In this document: positions 1 to 11,137 of the stretch, piece after piece
Layout of the letters: each line of letters begins with the position of its first letter
Numbering within the stretch: the stretch's first letter is position 1
Assembly (NCBI RefSeq): GCF_943734655.1
Contig: NC_071355.1
Coordinates: forward strand, 73,617,449-73,681,448
From: Sabethes cyaneus
Lineage: Eukaryota; Arthropoda; Insecta; Diptera; Culicidae
Direction: 5' to 3'
DNA length: 64,000 nt
The notes under the pieces: model-generated
What the model saw: the letters and a program-made list of their open reading frames with translations, nothing else
The model's database searches: none
What the model was told of the DNA's origin: nothing
Program-made: the position numbers and the translations under genes

Positions 1-71
1 TTGTTTACTATTCGTAGCAAAATGGCGGTTGTTTCACACGTAGTGAAGGCACACTCGAACGTCTGTATCTG

Positions 72-585
72 CGGCCTCCATACACCGTTCTCTTACATGC
101 CGTCAAAGATGGTTCAAGAACTCCGAATACTCGCCGGTCCTCTTCTAACAGTGTCTACGTTTCATGCCTATAGAGGACAATCGGTCTAATTAGCGTTTTG
201 AATAATATGCACTTTATGCGGAGGCTCAGATTGTTCGGCCTCGAGTTTTTATGAAGTCCGTAGTAGGCACGACTTCCACTGATAATAGGCCTTTTAATCT
301 CACGGCTGGTACTGTACAAGGTAGAACTCGTCGAATACTTCAAACTCATTCCCGTCTATTACCACTGTTCTGTCTAAGCGGGCAACGTCGTGCTCGGTCC
401 CGCCCGCCAGCACATACTTCGTTGTAGACGTATTTATCTTCAACCCAATCTTCTCTGCTTCGCATTTTAATCTGGTGTATTGATCTTCCACCGCCTGAAA
501 TGTTCTGCCGACACCATTCACGCCGTCAGTAAAGCAGATAAATTGACTGGATTTATTAAAAATCGTTCCCCGTATTTCGCCACGC
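72..585 (-). pseudogene. RTE-type endonuclease/RT fragment (3' part of RT)
   Basis: Reading the minus strand gives broken pieces of the thumb and C-terminal part of an RTE-type reverse transcriptase, such as GRTFQAVEDQYTRLK, INTSTTKYVLAGGTE and ISGSRAYYGLHK. The DNA is closely similar to 29810-30360, the same part of the fuller copy at 29.5-32.8 kb. About 25 bp are missing near 312 relative to that copy, and the reading frame is broken in several places. Both ends are ragged, with no RT core and no endonuclease. This is a dead fragment, and homology to the second copy in the same window makes the family assignment firm. Confidence 0.85.
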
Positions 586-1060
586 CGTATATCAATGTAC
601 GAAAATTATCGTAAATATCTCCTAGCAAATCCGAAATCGTAACTAAAGCTTGATAAAGTGGGGCAGAGTTGATTTTCTGTCGTATATAATGATAATAACT
701 GACATACATACGATTTTCAGCACAGAATCGTAAGGCATTACGGAGCGAGTCGCACTTAATCGGATATTGTCGTATATAAATTCTATAGTCGTAACGCTTC
801 TAATTATTCCTAATCACGTATATCGCCTCCAAAATAGTACGGATATGCCAATTTTGCGCATCAAATACGGTTTATAAGCATATATATCTGTACGTAATGC
901 TGATTTTTATCTTTTATGTACATATGAAAATGCTAGCTGGGTCGTCTCATAGCCAATGTTTCCAATCGAGCAAGAAGTCAACATTGTATACTCACACGCG
1001 AGTGAGTATAGAAAGCATAGCATTCAACGATTTACGCCGCACACGCAAGCGTAAAACCAA
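586..1060. other. AT-rich interval, nothing recognised
   Basis: No coding pattern, inverted repeat or tandem structure that I can support. Short open frames here are not convincing. Confidence 0.5.
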
Positions 1061-1435
1061 CAGTCACCGTTGCTATGTGCAGACATTCTGCTACCTACAC
1101 ACTCGCGTATATCTTATTCCCGAGTCAAATAACTCCTGGGCAATCAGCTCCCCGTGAGGCATAGAAGCGCACTGGGATACAGGTTTTGCAAATTGTTTTC
1201 TGTTCTTCGTCATCTTCGCCCCCGATTCTTCCCCCGGCGAGACCGCGTGCGCCCGCGAGTAATCGGCATCAGCAGTTCGGGTAGCAACGAACAACGAGAG
1301 CGACGACCGTTGCTGTTAGCCAAACCCACACTCGCAAAAACTCGTCGCAATGCATGAATACCTACGAGCGAGTGTCCGAAAGGAACGCCTACGAAGGCGT
1401 GTTCGTTAGGATCAGTACGCTTGTGTGAACGCGCT
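1061..1435 (+). repeat. Unclassified interspersed repeat, copy A
   Basis: This stretch, which includes the words GTGCAGACATT, CTACCTACACACTCG, ACTGGGATACAG, GAGAGCGACGACCGT and CTCCGAAAGGAA-like segments, recurs in opposite orientation at 5430-5822. By eye the two copies are roughly three quarters identical with small indels. It is locally GC-richer than its surroundings and encodes nothing recognisable. Copy B lies inside a hAT-like element, so this may be an internal part of that family that has lost its ends here. I see no terminal inverted repeat around copy A. Confidence 0.7.
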
Positions 1436-1514
1436 TCTACTGCTTAGCAGGAATTGGTCATCCAGCGTATTCATTTCTAGATGCATCCGCTATCCACAAT
1501 CTACGAGTGAAAGT

Positions 1515-1790
1515 AAACTGTAAAAGGAACGTGAAATTTAATATGAAATCACGCTTAAATTGAACTTGAAACTGGACACGAAATCGGAGATAAAATTGGA
1601 CTAAAAATAGGACATGAAATCGGAGCAATAAAAATGGAATTAAATTAGACTTGAAAATGAGACATGAAACAGGAATTAAAATGGAGCTCACGATTAACCT
1701 AAAATCTGACTTGGAATAAGACTTGAAATTGTACCTAAAATAAAACATGAAATTAGACGTAAATTGGACCTAAAATTGCACTTTATATTG
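1515..1790. repeat. Degenerate short-unit minisatellite, block 1
   Basis: Variants of a roughly 10-12 bp word (TGAAATTGGAC, TGAAATCGGAC, TAAAATTGGAC) are tandemly repeated with frequent slips. The antisense strand consequently shows a spurious F/Q/L/R-rich open frame. It resumes at about 2010-2260 after a non-repetitive spacer. Confidence 0.75.
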
Positions 1791-2009
1791 GCCCACCGGC
1801 AGAACGAAACAAGTGACGAGATTCTGATTTCGAGAAAAACGAAGTCAAAGTTTGCTACTCTGTGATGTTTGAAGCTATTGATCGTTCGAAATCATCGCAT
1901 CTCTCTTTCTGTCTGCAGTTTTTGTGTAATCTGATTAAAGTAAAATGAAGCTTAGGAAATCCATGATCGCTATCATTAACTCGTTTTTTTAAATTCAACG
2001 GAACATCGA

Positions 2010-2260
2010 AATATAAGTCTTGAAATAGGACTTGAAATTGGTATGAATTGAACAAGAATGCAAAGTTATTTTGGATCAATTTACTTTGCTTGGTTATACC
2101 TTAAATTGTATTAGTATTTTGACTTAGAATCGGACATGAAATCAGAATTGTGGATCGACATGAAATCAAGCTTGAACTAGACTTGAATTTGGACTGGAAA
2201 TCTTACTTCAAAGTGAACTTAAATTGGACTTGGAATTTTACGCAATTAATCTACTTATTG
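2010..2260. repeat. Degenerate short-unit minisatellite, block 2
   Basis: Same unit family as 1515-1790 (ACTTGAAATTGG, CATGAAATCAG, CTTGAATTTGGACT), more degraded. The intervening 1790-2010 has no repeat units. The two blocks were probably one array disrupted by insertion or divergence. Confidence 0.7.
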
Positions 2261-2930
2261 ATAAAATACCAGCTATTGAAACGACAACTTCGACTTCCGG
2301 ATTACAACTTGAGGAATTATTTTGTTCTATATTAATATTTTTAGAGAAGGTGGACTACATACCTCAGTGCGCCTCTCTGCAGCCTGGGCCCATGCGATGT
2401 GTGAATAGCAGCATTAATTTTTTTTCACACGATTAATAAATTTAAAACAAAAATTAATGTATACCTTTAGGATAATCAACCTTTTTACTGCAACTTTCTT
2501 ACAAATCATACTCTCTCCCCTCGTTAAGTTTGACAGAAATCTAACCAGCGTATACTGTGTTCGTTAATTGGTGGCTCGTGTACCAATTAGCGAATATTGG
2601 CTATTGTGTATTCCGTGGGAATTTGATCTTCTGTTTCGAAATCGAAATCCCTTATTGTTGACTGCTGAAGCTCGGAAGCTATTCTTATTATTTATTTGCT
2701 ATATTTATCCGTTTGGTATTTTATTGCAACAGGTGTTAATATTATTAATCAAAAATCGACTTGAATGTTCGTACCCTGTTATAAGAAGAAATCCATTTGA
2801 ATATGTTAAAAACATGAAGAAAAACATTTTTTTCTCTGAAATTCTCGCACGCTACTAATTTCGTTTGAGAAGTCAACATAATGTTTATTAAACATTTATT
2901 TTTAAAGTTACGCTTGTTTGCAGAAACAAA
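2261..2930. other. Interval without recognisable gene
   Basis: AT-rich sequence with one 96-codon open frame (2568-2858, +) that shows no family resemblance and no codon bias. I call nothing here. Confidence 0.4.
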
Positions 2931-3866
2931 TTGTAGGGGAGTATCGTCGTGGTTGGGCCACTTTTTGGAATTCGCCCATAACTTTCGTTTCAAAAGGAAT
3001 TTTGGAAATCTAAGTACATCGTTGCAAAGGTCTAAGATTAAGGTATATTTCCGGAAAGTTTTGAACTGATTGCTTGAAAAATAAAAAAGTTATGGGCATT
3101 TACGTGAAGACAAAAAATTTTGTCATAGTCGGGCCATGTTGCACAGGTTGGGCCAGCGCAGAAAATCTAAGGCATACGTATTGAAATTCTATATAGATAC
3201 ATGAAAAGAATGAATTACATGAACAACGGCTCATATTGGTACAAATACCCTATTTTAAATTGCATTTTTGGAAAATTTTGGCAATCTTGTAAAATCAATA
3301 TTGCTACAATCGCCTTTTCCGAAGTGTACAACCACAATGAAAAAAAAACAACAAAAATCTAGGTTTTTATCGTATTAATTTTGCTTTATTTCATCACATA
3401 TTACGTGACTGACATTCTCCAGCGATTATTGCGCTTCTGCGCTTAAAATTATGGTGGCCCAACCATGACTACTCAAGTGGCCCGACCTTTACAAATAGCA
3501 CTTTTCTAGTATTTCACCTTAGCCTTCCCAAACAACTTACTGGAGGGGATGTTTCTATAGTCTTCATTTGCAGCACAACACACTTCATACATTTTCAAAA
3601 TTTATCTCGATAATTGCATTTCATGAATCATTTCTTGAAGAAAAGTTCATGGCGCCTGGAAAACTTTTTTTGTAAGATTTAGTCACTGAATTCAGTACGG
3701 GTGTTTTGAATACACGATTGAATCTTACAATATTGTGAAAAGTTAGCTATCACAGTAAGAAGTTTTACAATGGTTGTATCATAGATATCATAAATTACTA
3801 AACCTGTAAAATCGTGATGGCCCGACCATAACAGTGGCCCGACGATAACGACAATACCCTACTCAA
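2931..3866. mobile_element. Foldback/TIR element with repeated GGGCCA words
   Basis: The left end (TTGTAGGGGAGTATCGTCG) and the reverse complement of the right end (TTGAGTAGGGTATTGTCG) form an imperfect terminal inverted repeat. Inside both halves are repeated words of the type TTGGGCCAC, TCGGGCCA and GTGGCCCGACC in mirrored orientation. No coding capacity. This looks like a non-autonomous inverted-repeat element of about 0.94 kb. I could not fix a target-site duplication, so the ends are approximate. Confidence 0.5.
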
Positions 3867-4702
3867 TGAAGGTTGATAAATTTTACGACAAATGAAAGAC
3901 TTCGGCACTTACTTAGATACTAATTACCGAGAAATAATAATATTTTTATTTAGCTAATAAGTACTTGCTAAATTGATTTGCTTAATAAAACGAACATCAC
4001 TGGACTTACGCAAAGTAGCAATATGGGGCCGCTGCTTTTTTCGCTGTTTTTCAACGACGTCACTTTCTTCGGGGGTTGGGGATTGGTTGCAGACTTGTGT
4101 ATGCTGATGATTGCGATTATTTTTAGCTATCGGATTGATGGGCTTGATTTGCGCAGAGACGACTTTGGCATTTTACTTGATACTAAGCTCACATTTAACG
4201 CACATCACGAGTCAATTATTTCTAAAGCAACGTGTCAACTCGGATTTGTTTCAAAAATAGGACGGGATTTCAAGGATCCAGACTGCCTTAAATTGTTATA
4301 TTGCGCCCTTGTTAAACCGCTGCTTGAGAACTGTAGCCTAATATGGTGTCCACAGCAACTGGCGTGGAACTTGCGCATCGAAAGAGTCAGAGAAGATTTA
4401 TTCGAATAGCTCCGCGACATCTACCGTGGCGTAATCCTGTGGATCTTCCAGGGCCGGCGCTTCCCTTAAGCAAAACAAGCAGCTGCTTGGAGCGCCACTT
4501 CGATTGGGTAATATAAAATTTTCTTCCTTCTCCTTTAGCAGCATAAAGCCGGGATCGCAAGTGGTGTATCTAGACTCTAGAGTTACTCTCCGCTGTATTG
4601 GGTCCTGAGTTATTTACCGCCAATTCGTTGAGCATCTCGACACAAGCAAATCGGCTTCAACCTGGTCGAGTCATCTAGTAAATTGTATCTCTCTATTCCT
4701 AA

Positions 4703-4902
4703 AGGCCCTCATACACGTACGAACGTGTTGGCCGAAAATTTTGGCCGAAAATATTGGTGAATTCATGTTCGGTCAACACTCTCGCCTGTGTATGACCGTA
4801 AGCTAGCAAAAGAAGATGTTGGGCTTGTCGCTCGACCTGAATGACCTGCCAACATTTTATTCGTTTCCAACCCAACATATGCGGACGTGTATGGGGCCCT
4901 TA
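4703..4902. mobile_element. MITE with GGGCCCCATACACG-type ends
   Basis: Left end AGGCCCTCATACACGTACG mirrors the right end, whose reverse complement reads AGGGCCCCATACACGTCCG. About 200 bp, non-coding. TAA flanks both sides (4701-4703 region and 4901-4903), compatible with a 3-bp target duplication. It is nested in the hAT-like element. Confidence 0.65.
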
Positions 4903-4904
4903 AA

Positions 4905-5090
4905 GCCGATGGAGGTCTAGAAGAGAATAGATTCACTGCACGGTCATCCGGTATTCTTGCGACGTGACCGAGACCGACCCATCGTACTCTTCCAATTTTC
5001 GACAAGTGTACTTTGAAAATTATTCCAAGTAGTGCCTGCAGTGCATGGTTCATACGGCTACGCCATTCTTCGCTTTCCGTTTGCGCTCCA
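4905..5090 (-). pseudogene. RTE-type RT C-terminal fragment
   Basis: The minus strand reads a broken version of the RTE C-terminus, with RMNHALQAL, IGRVRWVGLGHVARIPDD and R-rich residues. Compare MNHELARLYGEPS and AGRIRWAGHVARMPDN in the copy at 29.5 kb. Only about 60 codons remain, and frames are disturbed. Confidence 0.75.
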
Positions 5091-5429
5091 CCTCCTCCTG
5101 ATGAAAATCTATTCGCAACAAAACAAAATAATCAAAACACTCAGATAAACGTGGTGGGAATGTGGCATTGATGTTATTAAATTATTTAGAAATTTTTCGG
5201 GAGAGATTTTCGAATCTCTTCAGAATCCGCAATCTACAGATTCATCTTCGATGAAGTAGCAAGGTCTGAGGACGAAGTTTCTGAAGTAACAAGAAAAATG
5301 AACCGAACTTTTTCGTTTTTGAAGGTTTATCATTCTAATAATGGGTTTCAAGAAACCGATAATTATTCAAAGGAAATGGCGGTTGACTGTGACCAGTGTT
5401 GCGAAGCCCGCACTTGTGTGAGCTAAATT

Positions 5430-5822
5430 TCTCCCACACGCGTGCTCGTCCTAATGAACACGTCAGCATAAGCATTCCTTTCGGAGTCCCGCTCTTGTTT
5501 ATTCATGTACTGCAACGACTTTTGCAAATGTGTATTTAGCTATCAGCCACGGTCGTCGCTCTCGCACGTCATTGCAGCCTGAGCAACTGATACCGAGCAT
5601 TCCCGAGGACTCGCACTCCCACCCGTGTGTAGAATCGAGGGCGTAAGATGAAGAAGAAAAGAAAAAGTAATGCAAAATCTGTATCCCAGTGTGCCGCTAG
5701 CCCTCACGGGCAGCTGGCTGCTCACGAGTTGTTTGCCTCGTGAGTGGTTATGCAGAAAGACGCTACGAGACTGTGCGTTTTCGAGTGTGTAGGTAGTAAA
5801 ATGTCTGCACACAGCAACGCGT
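5430..5822 (-). repeat. Unclassified interspersed repeat, copy B
   Basis: Inverted counterpart of 1061-1435: on the minus strand it begins with TTGCTGTGTGCAGACATT and runs through CTGGGATACAG and GAGAGCGACGACCGT in the same order as copy A. It lies inside the hAT-like element close to its right end. Confidence 0.7.
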
Positions 5823-6284
5823 TTTTCGTTTATTCTGGGGGCGCCATTTTAAGAATTTGCATGGAGCGACAAATTGGCTAGCACCGGCCCTGGTATCTCC
5901 CACCGTACATGGATCATTGCTGCCTACTGGACTTCGAATCTCTGGAGTATCGATATAAAACCCAGCAGGCGATGTTTGTATCTATCGATTCCCCACAACT
6001 GTTATCGCTCATGGATTTCCGTGCTTCACAACGTAATTTGAGATCAACCGATTTTCTGCAAGCACCATTTCATCGTACTGCTTTTGAAATTAACGAAACT
6101 GTAACTGTCTGCGTCAGGATGCTTTCGAGAGTAGAAGAATTGTTCGAATTTGGACAGCTATCCAACATGTTTGTGCAGAAAATACAAAGTAGCAATATCT
6201 TATAGCAATTAGTTTTCATGTAGACCATTATGGTCAGATGAATTAACGAAATAAATAAACAAAAAAATAAATAAAACAAATTGA

Positions 6285-7565
6285 AATGCTTTAATCAGTT
6301 TAAACGATCTGCAAGGCCAATCAGAGTCTAGGATAAATTATTGCAATAAGACAAGAGAATTGTGATTTACTATCGTTTACCAAGAAATCACCGTTTATTT
6401 CCACCTGTTGGGAAATGTTCTGTCACAAGTTGTAATTAAACATCCACCGACTGCTGCTGTCGATTAGAAAAAGATGCCTAACCGGAAGATGTATGTAATT
6501 GACGCAAATAATTTCGCTAAATGGTGTCACGATTAGCGGATAATTCCGATGGGGGCAACAGTACCATTATACTCATCTATTCATTCATCAGGTCGCATAT
6601 TTTGCAGCGTTAATTATTAGCTGCTGGTTTTACAGAAGCATCTCAATGTATTGAGCGCGTTTGGTTGTTAAGTAAAATACCAACATTAACTAAGTTCCCA
6701 ACCGACTGAGTCTATTCAAGTCAAGCTCAACACACAAAATCACATGGCAGTTGAAGACGTTGCTGATTACCTGTCGGTTTGCTTCAACATGAAAATCAAC
6801 TGAGCTTCGTTCGTTATTTCAATTTGCTAGACTAGGATTCATGGTTCGTACATACGCCAGCAAACCCGGTTTCCCTGCCACTCGTCTCAATGATTGCTTT
6901 TTCCTTCAAACTAGATAGCTTCCTAGGTAATGTAGCAACTTCCAGGGGTGAAAAGTTAAAAGCAAAGAGGTTTTTTTCCTCTCTAGCATTGCTTCTTTGC
7001 TCTGGGCCTGTATGTGCCCTAGAGCACATCGCACGTTTTAAATTGCCATCATTTGTTTACATTCAGCTAGTTATTGCGATTATCCGAATAGAGACATGAC
7101 GCATGGTGGCACTGATAGTGTTACCTAACGAGTCTAATCCTGCTTTTACCCCGAGGCGTGGCCGAGATGCTACCGGCTGACTTGTGTGTATCACGAACGG
7201 GAGCGATGCCAAACGAAACGCGAGACTCAGGTTGATCGAGTTTGTTGTAGTCGTCAAGCCCACATATGTATCCATAATATTCCCAGGAGATGACTATCAG
7301 CTGAAGCGGATCAGTGAGAAACATGTTAGTTCAGGCATCATGGAAACGGTTGATCCGTATAGTGCAGTAGTCAGTTGGGCTTGGATATGTGGGATGCAAA
7401 GTTGCACTTTATGATTTTAAAGTGGTACCACTGGCAAGCATTTTTGTTTGATAATATGTGCCAAAACCAAAGTTCCCATTAAATTTTTGGTTTCAACGAA
7501 AAGTAAACGTTTCGCTTCCAGCCTACGGTTAGTTCGACTCTTTTCACACATATTTAGTTATTTAT
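6285..7565. other. Interval without recognisable gene
   Basis: No element ends, repeats or coding families recognised. Short overlapping open frames on both strands at 6830-7420 are not supported by any motif. It may be unique host sequence. Confidence 0.4.
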
Positions 7566-7569
7566 TAAC

Positions 7570-9312
7570 TTTTTTGCCTTTCTACTATATAAATATATAG
7601 TATAAAGGTATAGAAATCACTCGGAAAACCGGAAATGGAAAGAAGGTCCTGCGGGCCGAATGTCATATACCATTCGACTCAGTTTCGAAAACTGAGCATT
7701 TTCTGTGTGTGTGTATGTATGTGTGTGTGTATGTGTGTGTGTGTATGTGACGCTTTTCAATCTCACTCACTTTTCTCGGAGATGGCTGTACCGATTTTTA
7801 TGATCTTAGTGTCAAATGAAAGGTCTAGGTGTCCCATTGGTCGCTATTGAAATTCATATTGATCGGACTTTTAGTTCAAAAGTTATGTATAAAAATATGA
7901 AAAATATGGGGCTTCATTATCTCATAGGTACTTCAACCGATTTGAACCAAATTGATTGCATATGAAAGAGAAGCCTTGCAAACCCTTAACTTCCGAATTT
8001 CATGACGATTGGGCTTATAGTTTGAAAGTTACATAAAGAAATGTGAAAAAAATGTATTTAAAACATATTTTTGTAACATATAAGCATTAATTCAATGTAA
8101 AGTATCACACGATTTATTATCATTTGAAAATTACTGTTGAGATCTATCAAACGAGACCGAGTTATTGAAAATCGGACAGTCCATTCAAAAGTTATCCAAA
8201 CTTTAACACTTAAGCACCGTATATTAAACCGTTAAAACGTGTAAAATCAAAACATTTCAATCAAATGTTGATTGTATTCAATGTGTGTGATGTATGTGTG
8301 TATGTATGTATGTGTGTGTGGATGCATGTATGTATGTATGTATGTATGTGTGTATGTACGTATGTATGTATGTATGTATGTATGTATGTATGTATGTATT
8401 TATGTATGTACGTATGTATGTATGTATGTATGTATGTATGTATGTATGTATGCATTTGTGTATGTATGTGTATATGTATCTATGTGTGTATATGTATCTA
8501 TGTGTGTATATGTATCTATGTGTGTATATGTATGTATGTGCGTATATGTAAGTGTGTATGTATGATGTATGTATGTACAATTTGCAGTTTTGTAATTTGC
8601 ATTGATATACAGGAAAAGTGATGAAGAGCACTTCCAGCTCAACTAACAAAACGGTTTGATTCGACTATTTTTGATTGAAATGAAATTTTGCTGATATGTT
8701 GGATACTAAAATTAAAACTCATATCCTACAAATTATTTTTTTGCCCCTCGATTTTTCAAGCCAATTTCCAAGGGGGGGTGACAAAAACATTTGAAATTAT
8801 TTGCAATGGCCTTATTGAAAATACACTTAATTTTCGACAGTTTTTTCTTTGATGTCATTTTGAACAAATAAGTAGGTTTTGAGATATGAATTTTTAAAAA
8901 CATAATAACCTCATTTCTAAATACGCCCTTTTGAACAGTTACGCTTGATGAACAAAAACTAAGTTTCATAGAAAATGAATCCTTACGTGGCATCCAACAC
9001 CTCAGTTAAATTTCTTTTCAATTAAAAATAGTCGAAACAAAAATGGCTCTTTTTACAGCGCTTTTAGGCAGGAATTGCTCTAATACATTTGAATCGTAAT
9101 TTTCTTCTCTCACTGTTACCTGCAATCGGAAATGTTTGTGGCACTTTGGTTTTTGAATTATTGATTTACTACATATATTCATTCTGGAGTCTAATAAGGA
9201 AAATACAATAGTTGCTCGCAGTAAATTGAAGTTTAAAATATGGCTAACTGAATTATAAATATATATTCAGTAATTACTAAACAAAAAATGATCTAGTAGA
9301 AAGGCCAGGTCA
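7570..9312. mobile_element. TIR element carrying GT and GTAT microsatellites
   Basis: The left end TTTTTGCCTTTCTACTATA is mirrored by the right end TAGTAGAAAGGCCAGGTCA. Inside are CGGAAAACCGGAAATGG, CATTCGACTCAGTTTCG, a GT-rich run (7704-7748), a CTCGGAGATGGCTGTACCG block, repeats of CAAAAGTTAT-type words and a long GTAT tract (8287-8575). I recall this arrangement from mosquito dispersed repeats, in which the microsatellite is an integral part of the element. No transposase. Boundaries are good to about 10 bp. Confidence 0.6.
8287..8575. repeat. (GTAT)n / (GT)n microsatellite
   Basis: Almost unbroken GTAT tetranucleotide repeats with GTGT interruptions and a run of GTATATGTATCTATGT units near 8460-8530. 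Open frames through it on both strands (C-V-Y-M and H-T-Y-I repeats) are composition artefacts. Confidence 0.95.
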
Positions 9313-9895
9313 CGCCGCTAGGTGGATTAATTCGGGTTTTTAATGGGGCTTTCAACCAGTGGTTGGTTCGCCCAAATTCAAATATATGTGAAATCCGGTT
9401 GCTAACTCTGTATGAGATTACCAATACTTTTTTTAAACAAAACGCAATATTGTGAGTGTCAAAACTTTCTATTTATCATTGTATACTTTTGTTTTCCGGT
9501 TTTTTTTTCATTTTCTAGAAAATGTTAAAGAAAATTTTTCCTTTATAAAGGACAGTACAGTAATTTTTCTCAAAATTATATTTTTCAATGAAGCATCTGC
9601 GACTACCCAGTTAGCTTCGAGATACGATGCTGGTCTAACATGCCAGTTGTCATATGTTCGAAGCTCGGCTAGGCAATACTTTCCAGAGAGAGTCAGCCCT
9701 TGCACTGGCTTCGTTATTGTCCTATACTCACAGCGGGTTTCAAAGTCTGTCGATAAAGAAGGTTCAAGTCTTTGAAAGACATTTAAGCTCAAATCTTTGT
9801 TTTGCTTTGAAGCGATTGAGAGCTTCGTAACTACTATTATCGTGATTTGATTCATATTTTTTGTGATAGTACCTTGAAAGTCATAGTGTAATCTA
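9313..9895. other. Interval without recognisable gene
   Basis: Open frames of about 110 codons on both strands (9452-9775 +, 9508-9855 -) overlap each other and show no motif. Nothing is called. Confidence 0.4.
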
Positions 9896-9975
9896 CCGTT
9901 TCATCTGTGGTTACTAATAAATGTGGTGTTCCTCAGGGAAGTATTATGTGACTTTTGCTCTTTATCCTTCAATAA
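9896..9975 (+). pseudogene. Short RT motif fragment (GVPQGS)
   Basis: The plus strand reads NKCGVPQGSIM followed by a stop and LLLFILQ, the conserved motif before the RT active site of Jockey/CR1-type elements. Only about 25 codons are recognisable. Confidence 0.55.
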
Positions 9976-10089
9976 CATGTATTTCCTATTTTTCAAAACT
10001 GAATGCAAACTTTACCACGTTCTTATTGCATCGCGTTTGTTTTTGCGAATCACTGAAATGGTTATGCGAATAATTTTTATTGTTCACTT

Positions 10090-10450
10090 CTATCCAGATG
10101 TTTACTGCACTGCTTACTTACCATATGATGAGCCGTTTTCGAGTAAGGATTTCAAAAATCGTGTTAGATACGGGCAATCAAATGAGCTTCCACTCATTGT
10201 TGGCAGTGATGCCAATGCCCACCACATCATTTGGGGCAGCTCGAATATCAAATCGAGAGGCTCTGATTGGATGGAATATGTGAATAGTACTAACCTTGGC
10301 ATACTCAAGCATACATACTCAACATTGCAAATTGTTCAACTTTCATTCGAGCTGATAGAGAGGAAGTGTTAGATGTAACACTCTAATCTAACGGGATCAG
10401 GACATTTCGATCATTTAGGTGTCGTCTTGAATTCTGCACCTTTTGTTTGG
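10090..10450 (+). pseudogene. LOA-clade (Lian-like) endonuclease fragment
   Basis: Reads VYCTAYLPYDEPFSSKDF, NELPLIVGSDANAHH and IIWGSSNIKSRGSD, the AP-endonuclease core with the GSDANAHH active-site motif. It closely matches residues about 130-200 of the 13.7-17.4 kb element. After 10372 the frame is lost and a block is missing, but DNA similarity to the LOA copy resumes at a GATCATTTAGGTGTC-like segment to about 10450. A second, much shorter copy of the same family. Confidence 0.85.
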
Positions 10451-10789
10451 CTAGGTACTTTTCATCGTTTTGCCGATTGCTGTACCTACTGGCTCAAGGT
10501 GCGGAACAATGTGATCACCTTGTTGGTCTCTGTCTTCCTCTTCGGCTTCTGTTCTTATGGTCGAGCAGAACCGTTGGGCAGATGCAACCAGGTTTCCGTT
10601 TGACGCTCTCATCTTTCTCCAGAAAGAGAGGAGGTTGTAAAACTTGCTTCATTTAGAATTGGAACAAACTTTTGCTCATATTGTGGTGCTCTTGGTGGAC
10701 GGATTTGGAAGTTCTTGGCTCCCACGTATCGGAAATTTTGTTAGCTTCACCTATGTATTTTTGACATTTTGACATTTTTGTAAACAACC

Positions 10790-11137
10790 AACATGGAAGC
10801 CGAAAGAAGCGAAAACATTGAGCACAGTTATTTGGAAAATCCGTTGTGGTCTGCATCTAGACTAGCTAAACAGCTGAAATTGCCCAGAAATACCGTATGG
10901 CTCGTTATCTAACGGTATAAGGAAACATTGACGACGATTCGGAAGCTTCTAGCTAATCATCGAAGTGGAACTATCGACCGGAAACTGCGTGGAAAGATTT
11001 TAAAGACCATCAAGAGGAATCCCAATCTGTCAGACCGTGATTTGGCCAGAAAATTCGGTGCTGCCCATAGTACAGTGAAGAGAATTCGACTCGGCGAAGG
11101 AAGCAAGTCGAACTGTCGACTGGGTGCTAGGTCTTAA
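10790..11137 (+). pseudogene. Tc1/mariner-type (ITm) transposase, N-terminal HTH fragment
   Basis: From the ATG at 10793 one frame encodes two helix-turn-helix-like segments: ENPLWSASRLAKQLKLP with NTVWLVI, then KTIKRNPNLSDRDLARKFGA with HSTVKRIRLGEG. An in-frame TAA at 10910-10912 interrupts it. This is the paired-type DNA-binding half of an ITm transposase, resembling the DD37E group. The DDE/D catalytic domain is absent because the sequence is cut at 11137 by the foldback element that follows. Confidence 0.75.

Larger units (their letters stand above)
4449..5892. mobile_element. hAT-like non-autonomous element, TIR CAGGGCCGG
   Basis: Ends are CAGGGCCGGCGCT on the left and AGCACCGGCCCTG on the right, an inverted repeat of about 12 bp with one mismatch. 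Flanking 8-bp words GGATCTTC (4441-4448) and GTATCTCC (5893-5900) agree at 6 of 8 positions, as expected of an old hAT target duplication. The insertion interrupts a Jockey-like RT frame, which is exactly continuous once the element is removed. No transposase is visible; the interior holds a MITE, an RTE fragment and repeat copy B. Confidence 0.75.
3990..6205 (+). pseudogene. Jockey-like non-LTR retrotransposon RT, 3' part, split by a hAT-like insertion
   Basis: The first part (3990-4448) has the RT motif SNMGPLLFSLFFND, a damaged catalytic region, then FGILLDTKLTFNAHHESI and LYCALVKPLLENCSLIWCP, which is Jockey-group RT thumb sequence. The last part (5893-6205) continues with a leucine-rich tail, LEYRYKTQQAMFV and IDSPQLLSLMDFRASQRN, to a stop at 6203-6205, followed by an A-rich 3' end near 6240-6280. 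Between them lies a hAT-like element (4449-5892). Removing it together with one copy of its 8-bp duplication makes the frame continuous across D-L-P-P-Y-M-D. The element is 5'-truncated near 3990, and the YADD-type active-site segment is not intact. The same family occurs at 23.3-25.9 kb. Confidence 0.8.

Noticed and set aside
1458..1748. 96-codon antisense frame rich in F, Q, L and R
   Set aside because: Produced by the degenerate minisatellite; no globular protein signal.
8261..8649. Five overlapping long open frames on both strands
   Set aside because: They are translations of a GTAT/GT microsatellite; every frame is open because the repeat unit has no stop codon.
10447..10656. 69-codon frame after the LOA fragment
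   Set aside because: No similarity to the LOA protein or any other family, and no start context.
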